Of a stretch of 64,000 nucleotides of DNA, positions 38,762 through 45,573 are shown piece by piece. A program made the translations under genes and the position numbers. The first letter of the stretch is position 1. Each line of letters opens with the position of its first letter. The notes under the pieces are model-generated. The model worked only from the letters and a program-made list of their open reading frames with translations, was not told the origin of the DNA and ran no database searches. The DNA is from Azospirillum sp. 51_20 (lineage in GTDB: Bacteria; Pseudomonadota; Alphaproteobacteria; RF32; CAG-239): the NCBI GenBank assembly GCA_001917175.1, contig MNTV01000031.1:63454-127453 (forward strand), written 5' to 3'.

Positions 38762-38972
38762 ATTTAAGCATTTTTTGTTTGAAGACAACCGGTTTGCTGA
38801 TATCGCTTATAACATCATCAAAGTTTTTATTTCAATTGTTATATTAGGTGCAATTTTACTGCCTTTATACATGATTATATCGGAATTGATCCGTATTGAG
38901 ATCGATGTGCGGAAATGTGTTGAAAACGGCAGAGATGAAAAACAATGCTATCAGGACTATGATGTTGATTAA
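38745..38972 (+). CDS. small single-helix membrane protein following the unit 2 effector-like gene
   Basis: A 75-residue protein with a charged head, one membrane helix (IIKVFISIVILGAILLPLYM) and a short polar tail with two cysteines (DVRKCVENGRDEKQCYQD). Its start lies 17 bp inside the preceding gene, so the two are probably translationally coupled. Unit 3 has a protein in the same place with the same build but little sequence identity. A matched immunity or export-partner role is inferred from position. Confidence 0.65.
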   Translation: MRISDRFKHFLFEDNRFADIAYNIIKVFISIVILGAILLPLYMIISELIRIEIDVRKCVENGRDEKQCYQDYDVD

Positions 38973-38978
38973 CCATTT

Positions 38979-39011
38979 TGGTTAAATCGTGTAAATAACG
39001 CGGTTCGTTAA
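38979..39011 (+). pseudogene. remnant of the GH108 gene 3' end
   Basis: In frame this reads W-L-N-R-V-N-N-A-V-R-stop, against W-L-N-R-V-N-N-S-V-R-stop at the end of the GH108 gene at 37611. The DNA also matches base for base over most of the stretch and runs on into the homologous minus-gene 3' end. It shows that unit 2 once ended in GH108. Confidence 0.8.
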
Positions 39012-39481
39012 TTTGCCTGAGCTTTCAGAGCCCGGATATAATCTTCAACAATTGTCCGGGCTTTGCGGGCTGCGGTATCTTTTCCGATTACATTACCCGC
39101 ACTACCACATCCCGTCGGATAACAGGCATCAGCAGTCTGGTAAATATTTCCGCTGATATCATATGCCGCCTGAATATATGCGGTAAGCGCTTTTTTATGC
39201 TCTTCAGCCCGTTTGCTGTATTGTTCATCGATGATTTTTTCGGCAAGAGCCTGACAGCAATCAGCTAAAGTATATGCGCTTTCAATCATTTCTGCGGTTG
39301 AATAGGCTTTATGCGCCATTTCCTTAAAATTCTTGTCGCATTTTTCCAGTTCATTTTGATAAATGCTAATGTCATTTCTCAGTTTATCCCAATCGTAAGC
39401 GCCTTTGGTTCTGCCCGCGTTATCGGCAACAGCGTTAGAACAAAACAGCAAAGCAAAAAGAAATGCGGTAAATGTTTTCAT
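39008..39481 (-). CDS. array unit 3 secreted cysteine-containing protein (candidate immunity protein)
   Basis: A 157-residue member of the array family; the true start is the ATG at 39481, giving MKTFTAFLFALLFCSNAVA as signal peptide. The mature part has GAYDWDKLRNDISIYQNELE, KCDKNFKEMAHKAYSTAEMI, ADCCQALAEKIIDEQYSKR and DACYPTGCGSAG. The loop between the last cysteines differs from unit 2 (YPTGCG against HPRCG), the most variable part among copies, which might decide partner specificity. It is divergent from the unit 3 plus gene across an intact promoter block. Confidence 0.75.
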   Translation of the reverse strand: MKTFTAFLFALLFCSNAVADNAGRTKGAYDWDKLRNDISIYQNELEKCDKNFKEMAHKAYSTAEMIESAYTLADCCQALAEKIIDEQYSKRAEEHKKALTAYIQAAYDISGNIYQTADACYPTGCGSAGNVIGKDTAARKARTIVEDYIRALKAQAN

Positions 39482-39557
39482 AAATCGGTCTCCCGGTTGA
39501 TTTTTTTCCATCATACCGCGATTAATTGCAAAATCAAGTTGGGAAATGTAAATTTCC

Positions 39558-39586
39558 TTGACTTTTGATACATTATATGTTAATAC
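39558..39586 (+). promoter_or_regulatory. promoter and operator-like palindrome, unit 3
   Basis: The same TTGACT / 17-base spacer / TAATAC block as unit 1, identical over the boxes and spacer, located 33 bp before the unit 3 ATG. It carries the same tatgt-taat-acata inverted repeat. Confidence 0.65.
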
Positions 39587-39619
39587 ATATTTTGTAATTC
39601 ATGAAAGGCGGGGAAAAAA

Positions 39620-40240
39620 ATGAGTGAAACAGGAGATTATCTGCGGGGCATTTTTAACGGAGAAATACCGGTTAAACGGAAAAATCCGCAAACCGGGAAA
39701 ACCGAAAACGTTTATTACAAGTATGACGATGACCGCGAAGAACTGATAGAAACAGCATCAGTTGAAAAAGATACAACAACAAAAGCATATAGCAAATATT
39801 TAAAAGATATGAAAGAAACACAAGCGTTTCCGTTTTTGCATAGAAATAAATTCTTTAGATATATGAACTGTTTGCCCATAAAAGATGTAGGCATGTCGGC
39901 GTTAAATGCATATAAAACCTTAGAAAATAATAAAAGAGAGATGGATAAGTTGGGTTTAATTGACAGTGACAATTATTTTCATCGAAAAGGTATGTGTGAA
40001 GTTGCCCAAAATGGTATGGGAGATGCCATAATAGGCTTTAGCGGCGGCATTGTGAAAGAAGCGGCAGATTTTATTAAAAAAACGGCAAGAGGTAATCCCG
40101 TTTTGGATACAATAAAAGATAGTTTGAAAGATATAGGCAATAATTGGCAGGGTACCGTTTATGGTGTGATGAATCCCGATAAAGATTGCAAAGTATGGTT
40201 AGAAGATTTAGATTGGAAAAATAATAAATTCATTAGATAA
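39620..40240 (+). CDS. array unit 3: conserved N-terminal segment with variable C-terminal domain
   Basis: A 206-residue protein. Residues 1-42 are the array head (MSETGDYLRGIFNGEIPVKR, NPQTGKTENVYY). After a variable middle (KAYSKYLKDMKETQAFPFLH) comes a C-terminal domain sharing the unit 2 pattern: DNYFHRKGMCEVAQNGMGDA, GIVKEAADFI, DSLKDIGNNWQGTVYGVMN, DCKVWLEDLDW. Identity to unit 2 is low beyond the pattern residues, so the two domains are diverged relatives. No catalytic motif is recognised. It has an intact promoter and is followed by a small membrane protein gene. Confidence 0.72.
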   Translation: MSETGDYLRGIFNGEIPVKRKNPQTGKTENVYYKYDDDREELIETASVEKDTTTKAYSKYLKDMKETQAFPFLHRNKFFRYMNCLPIKDVGMSALNAYKTLENNKREMDKLGLIDSDNYFHRKGMCEVAQNGMGDAIIGFSGGIVKEAADFIKKTARGNPVLDTIKDSLKDIGNNWQGTVYGVMNPDKDCKVWLEDLDWKNNKFIR

Positions 40241-40251
40241 AAAGGCTGTCT

Positions 40252-40506
40252 GTGCAAATGGAATTAAAAGTTTTTTTAACTTTTCTAACAAAAGTATTAA
40301 AATGGGTATTTTCTGTTCTGGCAGTAATAATACTTGGTTTTGTTACTCTTTTTACAATATGTTTCGTGCTGTATAAAATCGGATTAATAGAATATGATGC
40401 CAGAGAATCCTGTATTGATGACGGTAAGGTCTGGGACGGAAATTTGCAAAAATGCCGCGATGACTGCCTAACCTGGAATCCAAAAGAAGGTTGCGTTCCG
40501 TTGTAA
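40252..40506 (+). CDS. small single-helix membrane protein following the unit 3 effector-like gene
   Basis: An 84-residue protein (GTG start at 40252 with aaagg upstream; an ATG two codons later is possible). One long membrane helix (VLKWVFSVLAVIILGFVTLF) is followed by a cysteine-bearing tail: ARESCIDDGKVWDGNLQKCR, DDCLTWNPKEGC. Position and build match the unit 2 protein at 38745. The four spaced cysteines suggest a disulfide-stabilised periplasmic tail. Probably cotranscribed with the preceding gene. Confidence 0.65.
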   Translation: MQMELKVFLTFLTKVLKWVFSVLAVIILGFVTLFTICFVLYKIGLIEYDARESCIDDGKVWDGNLQKCRDDCLTWNPKEGCVPL

Positions 40507-40589
40507 ATAAGAGCTCTTTTTTCAATTGCTACAAAGGAAAATAACACTTAATCTTTCTCCTTCGTTTGTTGGGCTGAGATGGATAGAAT

Positions 40590-40636
40590 TGCTGTTTAGA
40601 GATTACTGAAATTATAATGATATCAAAGATTTGCCA
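40590..40636 (+). pseudogene. remnant of the GH108 gene internal region
   Basis: The sequence agagattactgaaattata and following bases match 37302-37345 of the GH108 gene, encoding RDYWNYNGIKTLP. Here it reads R-D-Y-stop-N-Y-N-D-I-K-D-L-P: the tryptophan codon TGG has become TGA. It lies between the unit 3 membrane gene and the unit 4 minus gene. The rest of 40507-40589 shows only weak similarity to the upstream GH108 sequence. Confidence 0.75.
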
Positions 40637-41099
40637 GAGCATCCAAAGCTCGGATATAGTCTTCAACAATTGTCCGGGCTTTGTGTGCAGCGGTATTATT
40701 TCCAATCACAATAAACATGGTGCCGCATCTTGGATAGCATACATCGGCCGTTTGATAGATAATATTACTGATATCATACGCTGCTTGAATATATGCGGAA
40801 AGCGCTTTTTTATGGTCTTCCGCCCGCTTACTGTATTGTTCATCAATGATTTTTTCGGCAAGAGCCTGGCAGCAATCTGCTAAATAATCTGAGCTTTCAA
40901 CCATCTCTGCGGTTGAATAGGCTTTATGTGCCATTTCCTCAAAGTTTTTATCGCATTTTTCCAGTTCGTTTTGATAAATGATAATGTCATTTCTCAGTTT
41001 ATCCCAATCGTAAGCATCTTCGGTTGTGTCTGTCTGCATTATCGGCAAAAGCGTTGGCGGCAAAAAGCAGGGCAAAAAGAAATGCGGTAAATATTTTCA
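40623..41099 (-). pseudogene. array unit 4 secreted protein gene, frameshifted
   Basis: The ATG at 41099 gives a good signal peptide (MKIFTAFLFALLFAANAFA) and DNADR, then the frame is lost. Aligned with unit 3, four extra bases (acac) sit just after the ADNADR codons, near 41035. In the shifted frame the rest is intact: DAYDWDKLRNDIIIYQNELE, KCDKNFEEMAHKAY, ADCCQALAEKIIDEQYSKR, DVCYPRCGTM. It is therefore a recent frameshift of an otherwise conserved gene. No plus-strand partner remains in this unit; 41100-41252 keeps only the first 60 bp of the shared intergenic block. Confidence 0.75.
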
Positions 41100-41252
41100 T
41101 AAATCGGTCTCCCGGTTGATTTTTTTCATCATACCGTGGTTAATTGCAAAATCAAATCATAATGATAAATTTTTTTGCAAAATCGTGATAATTTTCCCGG
41201 CTGGTTTCTGAGAACGAACAGATATTGAGGATGCAAGAAATTATTATGCATA

Positions 41253-41735
41253 TTATTTTTTGTTATCCAAAGACTGCTGCAAAAACTGAATGTATTCTTC
41301 AACCGTTATCTTAACACGTGTTGCAACGATATCTTTTGATAAGACATAATACATTGAACCACAACCGTTTGCGCCGCATACATCGGCAATCATGTATATG
41401 TTTTCGTAAGTTTTATAAGATTGTTTGATATAATTAAGCAGAACCTCTTTATGTTCGGCGGCATTTTCCGAGTAGTATTTGTCAATAATTTCATGCGCAA
41501 CGTGTCTATAGCAAGAAACAGCGTTATAAACGCTCCCGAGCATCCGTGAAGTGGTTTCGGCAGCTTGAGCTTCTTTTCTGAAATTTTGATAACATTTTTC
41601 TACTTCTTTTTTGTAAGTATCAATGTCTTTCTGTATTTCCTCGTCGCTGTAACGAAAAGAGTGATTATGATCACCTTGCGCACAGGCCTCAAAGCAAAAC
41701 AGCAAAATAAACAAAAATGTGACCAATGTTTTCAT
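41253..41735 (-). CDS. array unit 5 secreted cysteine-containing protein (candidate immunity protein)
   Basis: A 160-residue protein; the ATG at 41735 starts MKTLVTFLFILLFCFEACA, a signal peptide variant. The mature part (GDHNHSFRYSDEEIQKDIDT, KCYQNFRKEAQAAE, VSCYRHVAHEIIDKYYSENA, DVCGANGCGSMYYV) is nearest to unit 1. Intact despite the loss of a full plus-strand partner, which would fit an orphan immunity gene kept after its toxin was lost. This is inference from position. Confidence 0.72.
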   Translation of the reverse strand: MKTLVTFLFILLFCFEACAQGDHNHSFRYSDEEIQKDIDTYKKEVEKCYQNFRKEAQAAETTSRMLGSVYNAVSCYRHVAHEIIDKYYSENAAEHKEVLLNYIKQSYKTYENIYMIADVCGANGCGSMYYVLSKDIVATRVKITVEEYIQFLQQSLDNKK

Positions 41736-41803
41736 CAAACAATTTCCCGGTTAATTTTTTTCATCATACTGCGATTAATTGCAAAATCAAGCGGGGAAAT
41801 AAA

Positions 41804-41884
41804 ATGAGTGAAACAGGCGATTATCTGCGGGTTATCTTAAGCGGAAAGAACCGCTTTATAAATTTTATCGTATTCTGCGATTAA
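41804..41884 (+). pseudogene. array unit 5 plus-strand stub
   Basis: An ATG followed by SETGDYLR, exactly the array head, then divergent codons (VILSGKNRF...) and a stop after 26 residues. The stub overlaps the last bases of the ABC exporter gene on the other strand. The promoter block is deleted as in unit 2. It marks the right edge of the array. Confidence 0.75.
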
Positions 41885-43629
41885 CTGCCGACAAAGCCGT
41901 CTGCCTGCATGTTATAAAGTTTGAAATACAGCCCTTTTTTAGCCAGCAGCTCTTCATGACTGCCGCTTTCGATGATCCGCCCTTTGTCAAAAACCAAAAT
42001 CCGGTCCATTTCCCTTAAGGTGGAAAGGCGGTGGGCAATTGCCAGCACGGTTTTGCCTTTCATCAGGTTGGAAAGGGATTTCTGAATGTGGCGTTCACTC
42101 TGACTGTCAAGCGCGGAGGTCGCTTCGTCAAAGATCAGGATCGGCGCGTTTTTCAAAATTGCCCGGGCGATGGCAATCCGCTGTCTTTCCCCGCCGGAAA
42201 GAATTACCCCGCGGTCGCCCACTTTGGTTTGGTAACCGTCGGAAAAGCTGCGGATAAAATTGTCGGCACAGGCTTTTTTGGCGGCGGCGACAACCTTTTC
42301 TTCTCCGGCGTCGGTGTCGCCGTAACGGATATTTTCCATCAGCGTGCGGTTAAACAGGCAGACGTCCTGCGGGATGACGGAAATGTTTTTGTGCAGCGAA
42401 TTCTGGGTGACGCCGCGAATGTCAAAATCGTTGATCGTAATACGGCCGCCGTTGACGTCGTAATAGCGGCTGATCAGTTTAACGAAGGTCGATTTGCCCG
42501 AACCGGAAAGTCCGACCAGTCCCACTTTTTCCTGCGGGGCGATTTCAAGCGAGAGGTTTTTAAACAGCGGATCGCGGGCATCGTAGCCGAAAGTGACATT
42601 TTCAAAACGGATGCCGGCTTTGCGGATTTTTAAGTTTCGGGCTTTCGGCGCGTCGGTAATTTCCGGGTCGACCGCCAGAGTTTCCAGCGCCGAAGTGATA
42701 TTGCCGAAAATGCGGGAAATGTTATTATAACTCCAGGAAAGGGAAAAGGCCAGATGCGAAACGGTCATGAACAGCGTGTTGGCATAAATGAAGTCGGTTA
42801 CGTCGATAATGTCTTTTTTCAGCATGTAGATTGAAAAAAACAGAAAACCGACCCCGGAGGCAACCGTTACCGTCTGCTGGATCATGCGGATGATGCCCAT
42901 GACAAAGCGTTCTTTGCTCTCTGCCCGCCGCAGCTGCCGGAGCGTTTTCAAAAGGTTGATTTTTTCGAAATTGAAGTTGGCAAAGCTTTTGATCTCGCTG
43001 TAGTTGGCCAGGGCATCGACGATGGTGCCGTTGGCGGCGCTGGTCTGCCGTCCGGTTTCGATCCCGAGCTGCCGCCGGGTTTTGCCCAGTTTGCGGCTGA
43101 TGAGAACGATCGCGGCCGTCCAAAAGGCCATCAGTACGGTATAATACCAGCTGATCCAGCTTAAAACGACGGTTTTGACCAGCAGATTGCTGACCATGTA
43201 AAAAATCTCGTGGCTGAAGCCGGTCAGTTCGATCGTGTTGTTGGACAGGAGCTGTACTTTGCCGGAAATGTTGCCGGTCATCTCGCGGGAGAAAAAGGAA
43301 ATCGACTGCCGGTTGACGTCTTCAAACGTGTCTTTGATCACCATGGTGCGCATTTTCGGCATAAAACGGGCAATGATGAACATGGCGGATTCCGCCACCA
43401 GCATTCCCGCCAGCATGACCGCCGCCAGCCGGAAGGCGTAAACATACAACTGCTGCCACGGCATGCCGCCTTCCGGCGCGGCGGAAACGGTTTCGTAAAT
43501 CTTGGCCAGATACCAGGGACTGATCGCTTCGGTAATTTGCCGGACGACGACCAGAAAACCGATCAGCAGAAAAGACCATTTGAATATTTTGACATAATGC
43601 CAGATGAAACGGGCGGGTGTTTTTTCCAT
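41881..43629 (-). CDS. ABC-type exporter, fused membrane and ATPase domains
   Basis: A 582-residue half-transporter; the start is the ATG at 43629 (MEKTPARFIWHYVKIFKWSF). Six membrane helices occupy about 15-320, typical of type IV ABC exporters, followed by the ATPase: Walker A VGLSGSGKSTFVKLI, Q-loop region, signature LSGGERQRIAIARAIL, Walker B ILIFDEATSALD and H-loop AIAHRLSTL. It works as a homodimer or heterodimer. The substrate is not evident; it resembles lipid A/multidrug exporters. It abuts the array, but its codon use is like the core genome, so I regard it as a flanking gene. Confidence 0.9.
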   Translation of the reverse strand: MEKTPARFIWHYVKIFKWSFLLIGFLVVVRQITEAISPWYLAKIYETVSAAPEGGMPWQQLYVYAFRLAAVMLAGMLVAESAMFIIARFMPKMRTMVIKDTFEDVNRQSISFFSREMTGNISGKVQLLSNNTIELTGFSHEIFYMVSNLLVKTVVLSWISWYYTVLMAFWTAAIVLISRKLGKTRRQLGIETGRQTSAANGTIVDALANYSEIKSFANFNFEKINLLKTLRQLRRAESKERFVMGIIRMIQQTVTVASGVGFLFFSIYMLKKDIIDVTDFIYANTLFMTVSHLAFSLSWSYNNISRIFGNITSALETLAVDPEITDAPKARNLKIRKAGIRFENVTFGYDARDPLFKNLSLEIAPQEKVGLVGLSGSGKSTFVKLISRYYDVNGGRITINDFDIRGVTQNSLHKNISVIPQDVCLFNRTLMENIRYGDTDAGEEKVVAAAKKACADNFIRSFSDGYQTKVGDRGVILSGGERQRIAIARAILKNAPILIFDEATSALDSQSERHIQKSLSNLMKGKTVLAIAHRLSTLREMDRILVFDKGRIIESGSHEELLAKKGLYFKLYNMQADGFVGS

Positions 43630-43711
43630 TTTTACAAACTCAAAATTGACTCTTGGCGGCGAATGTATTACTATGCGAAACAAAGTCAATATTACCATAA
43701 AGGACCGCAAA

Positions 43712-44137
43712 ATGGAAACACAATATTACACCGTTGTCGAAAAGCAGGATTTCTTTGAAATCATCGAGAACAAATACGGCGAACTGGCGATTTTTATCGA
43801 CGCCCGCGACGGCAGCCCGGTCAACCCGGTGCTGGAGTTCGACGGCAAAAAAACGGCGCTGCTGAAACGCGACGGCCGGCTGGCGGTTCGTCTGGACAAT
43901 ATTGACGAGGAAACCAAAGGCCCGCTGGCAGAGGCGGAATTCGTCATGATCGTCGAACTGCAGGGCAAAATGGTCGAACGTGTTTATGCGGTGCCGGTCG
44001 ACAACGTTGAGGAAATTATCTTCAAAGGCCGTCAGACCCGTGCCGATGAACTGGTTCTGGCCAAGAGCAAAGAAGACGTGATCAAAAGCTTCGGCGCCGT
44101 CAATTTCTGGACCGGCGGCAGCTCCGAGAAAAAATAA
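43712..44137 (+). CDS. conserved-looking small protein upstream of PTS genes
   Basis: A 141-residue soluble protein; the ATG at 43712 follows aaagga. It has a beta-rich pattern (FFEIIENKYGELAIFIDARD, KTALLKRDGRLAVRLDNIDE, EFVMIVELQGKMVERVYAVP) ending in a flexible GGSSEKK tail. No family is recognised. It is 10 bp before the EIIA gene and probably cotranscribed with EIIA and HPr, which ties it by context to the regulatory PTS. Confidence 0.68.
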   Translation: METQYYTVVEKQDFFEIIENKYGELAIFIDARDGSPVNPVLEFDGKKTALLKRDGRLAVRLDNIDEETKGPLAEAEFVMIVELQGKMVERVYAVPVDNVEEIIFKGRQTRADELVLAKSKEDVIKSFGAVNFWTGGSSEKK

Positions 44138-44147
44138 GAAAAGGCAT

Positions 44148-44549
44148 ATGATGATAGGTTTGGTTTTAGTTACGCACGGCAATCTGGCCAACGAATTTGT
44201 CGCGGCCATGCAGCATGTGGTCGGTCCGCAGGAAAATGTGGCCACCGTCTGCATCGGTCCCGAGGACGACATGGAAAGCCGCCGGCAGGAAATTTTAAAC
44301 AAGGTCGGCGAAGTAGACAACGGCAGCGGCGCCATCGTGCTCACCGATTTGTTCGGCGGCACGCCGTCCAACCTGGCAATTTCGATCATGGACAAAGCCA
44401 GGGTGGAAATTCTGGCCGGCGTCAATCTGCCGATGCTGATCAAAATCGCTTCGCTGCGCAAGGAAAAGAACCTGAAGGAAACGGTTCTCGGTGCCCAGGA
44501 AGCAGGCAAAAAATACATCAACGTCGCCTCGCAGATTCTCGGGGTTTAG
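44148..44549 (+). CDS. PTS mannose-type EIIA domain protein
   Basis: A 133-residue EIIA of the mannose family. The phosphorylated histidine is H10/H11 in GLVLVTHGNLANEFV, and the second signature is VLTDLFGGTPSNLAIS. Alphaproteobacteria usually carry a stand-alone EIIA-Man with HPr and HPr kinase that regulates rather than transports sugar. No permease gene is nearby, which supports a regulatory role. It is 3 bp from ptsH. HPr kinase is not in the window. Confidence 0.93.
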   Translation: MMIGLVLVTHGNLANEFVAAMQHVVGPQENVATVCIGPEDDMESRRQEILNKVGEVDNGSGAIVLTDLFGGTPSNLAISIMDKARVEILAGVNLPMLIKIASLRKEKNLKETVLGAQEAGKKYINVASQILGV

Positions 44550-44552
44550 ACC

Positions 44553-44831
44553 ATGAGCGGGGAAAAACTTTCCGTCGAACTGGAAATCAAAAACCGCAAG
44601 GGGTTGCATGCCCGGGCGGCGGCCGCTTTTGTCAAAGCGATCGAAAATCTCGACGCCCGGGTGGAAGTGGAGCGGATCGGCCAGGCGGTCGACGGCTGTT
44701 CGATCATGGGGCTGATGATGCTGGCCGCGTCCAAAGGAACGGTGATTACGGTTACGGCCGAAGGCGCCGAAGCGCAAAAGGCGCTCGACGAGCTGACCCG
44801 GCTGATAAACAATAAGTTCGGCGAAGATTAA
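44553..44831 (+). CDS. ptsH: HPr phosphocarrier protein
   Basis: A 92-residue HPr. The EI-dependent phosphorylation site is the histidine in NRKGLHARAAAAFV (about residue 18), and the regulatory serine region is DGCSIMGLMMLAASKGTVIT (Ser near 50), the site HPr kinase would use. It receives phosphate from EI and passes it to EIIA. The gene follows EIIA by 3 bp. NPr (Ntr-type) identity is possible, as in many alphaproteobacteria with a single HPr. Confidence 0.94.
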   Translation: MSGEKLSVELEIKNRKGLHARAAAAFVKAIENLDARVEVERIGQAVDGCSIMGLMMLAASKGTVITVTAEGAEAQKALDELTRLINNKFGED

Positions 44832-44848
44832 CTTTCGGACTATAGCCC

Positions 44849-44876
44849 TTGTTTTTCTCTTAGCGGTTCTTAAATA
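44849..44876 (+). promoter_or_regulatory. putative promoter of the Gly/Cys mini-gene
   Basis: TTGTTT (44849-44854), 16 bases and TAAATA (44871-44876) lie 50 bp before the ATG at 44927. It is a moderate sigma-70 match in the gap after ptsH. Confidence 0.4.
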
Positions 44877-44926
44877 GACAAATGACTGCTAAAGACTTTC
44901 ATTTTCAATTTAACAAGGAGTTTGCT

Positions 44927-45010
44927 ATGAATAACGAAACCAAGAAATCCGCTTCTCAGGAAGAATCCTCCAACCAGCCGAAAAAAGGCGGTTGCGGCTG
45001 CGGCAAATAA
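44927..45010 (+). CDS. 27-residue Lys/Ser-rich peptide with Gly-Cys tail
   Basis: A very short gene encoding MNNETKKSASQEESSNQPKK followed by GGCGCGK. Three things support it: a strong ribosome site (aaggag, 7 bases before the ATG), a promoter-like sequence upstream, and an intrinsic terminator 20 bp after the stop. The peptide is polar and unstructured, with a C-x-C pair in a glycine tail. Such a tail could bind metal, be a modification site as in some peptide precursors, or be neither. No modifying enzyme is next to it. No family is recognised. Confidence 0.65.
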   Translation: MNNETKKSASQEESSNQPKKGGCGCGK

Positions 45011-45029
45011 GCGGAAGCAGCAATTTACC

Positions 45030-45067
45030 AAAAACCCCTTCCTTTGCGGGAAGGGGTTTTGCCGTTT
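45030..45067 (+). terminator. terminator after the Gly/Cys mini-gene
   Basis: aaaaccccttcc / ggaaggggtttt (12 pairs, 5-base loop) is followed by gccgtttttt. It can also serve the convergent fragment at 45070 in reverse, where the 5' A run supplies T on the minus strand. Confidence 0.88.
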
Positions 45068-45069
45068 TT

Positions 45070-45486
45070 TTACCAGGCATAACTGAAACCAGCGCCGAAA
45101 GAGAGGGCTTCGTAGTCACTGCCGAAAGTGTAGTTTGTCCAGCCGTAAGCCGACCATCGTTCGGAAAAGCCGTAATGGCCGCCGAGTTCAACCCGTCCCA
45201 ACGTTGCGTCGTCAAGCCCCTCGGTCTTGCGCAGGCCGCTGACGGCCACATTGTCGCCACCGCTCAGAAGCTGAATGACGCTCGGTTTAAAATACAACTT
45301 GGCTGAACCGTTTTCCGCCGGCAGATATTTTTCCAGTTTGATCCCGGCCGTCAGTTCGGTTTGCCGAAACGTGCCGTAAGATGCCGTTTTGCCGTACGAG
45401 TCGCGAAGATCGTCAAAATCGACTTGCGTATAGGCAATGCCGAAACGGCGGTTTGGAAAGCCGGAACGGGAGAAGAGAACTTTCAT
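45070..45486 (-). pseudogene. C-terminal fragment of an autotransporter beta-barrel
   Basis: 138 codons that match only the last third of an autotransporter translocator domain: FRQTELTAGIKLEKYLPAEN, LYFKPSVIQLLSGGDNVAVS, TLGRVELGGHYGFSERWSAY and the closing WTNYTFGSDYEALSFGAGF with a terminal SYAW. Full autotransporters have a signal peptide, a long passenger and a barrel of about 270 residues. Here there is no signal peptide and too few strands for a barrel, so it is most likely a gene remnant. Confidence 0.7.
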
Positions 45487-45573
45487 GCGGTTGTCCTTTC
45501 GATTGCACGGACCGTTTTTTGCCCGGGAAATTCAAAGACGGATAATCTGCCGCAAAAAAAGATCGTTTTTTTA

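Larger units (their letters stand above)
36250..41884. repeat. array of five diverged divergent-gene-pair units
   Basis: Five tandem units share one plan: a minus-strand gene starting with the signal peptide MKTFTAFLFALLFC (or a variant), a common intergenic sequence (cataaatcggtctcc...catcataccgcgg...aattgcaaaatcaa), and a plus-strand gene starting MSETGDYLRGIF. Minus-gene starts are at 36723, 38078, 39481, 41099 and 41735; plus starts are at 36862, 38150, 39620, none in unit 4, and 41804 (stub). The region is AT-rich compared with its flanks and has no homologous sequence elsewhere in the window. Confidence 0.88.

Noticed and set aside
36250..41884. Prophage remnant as the explanation for the GH108 gene
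   Set aside because: No phage structural, integrase, holin or packaging gene is near; the GH108 domain is fused to a head shared with non-phage-like proteins. Phage ancestry of the domain itself remains possible.
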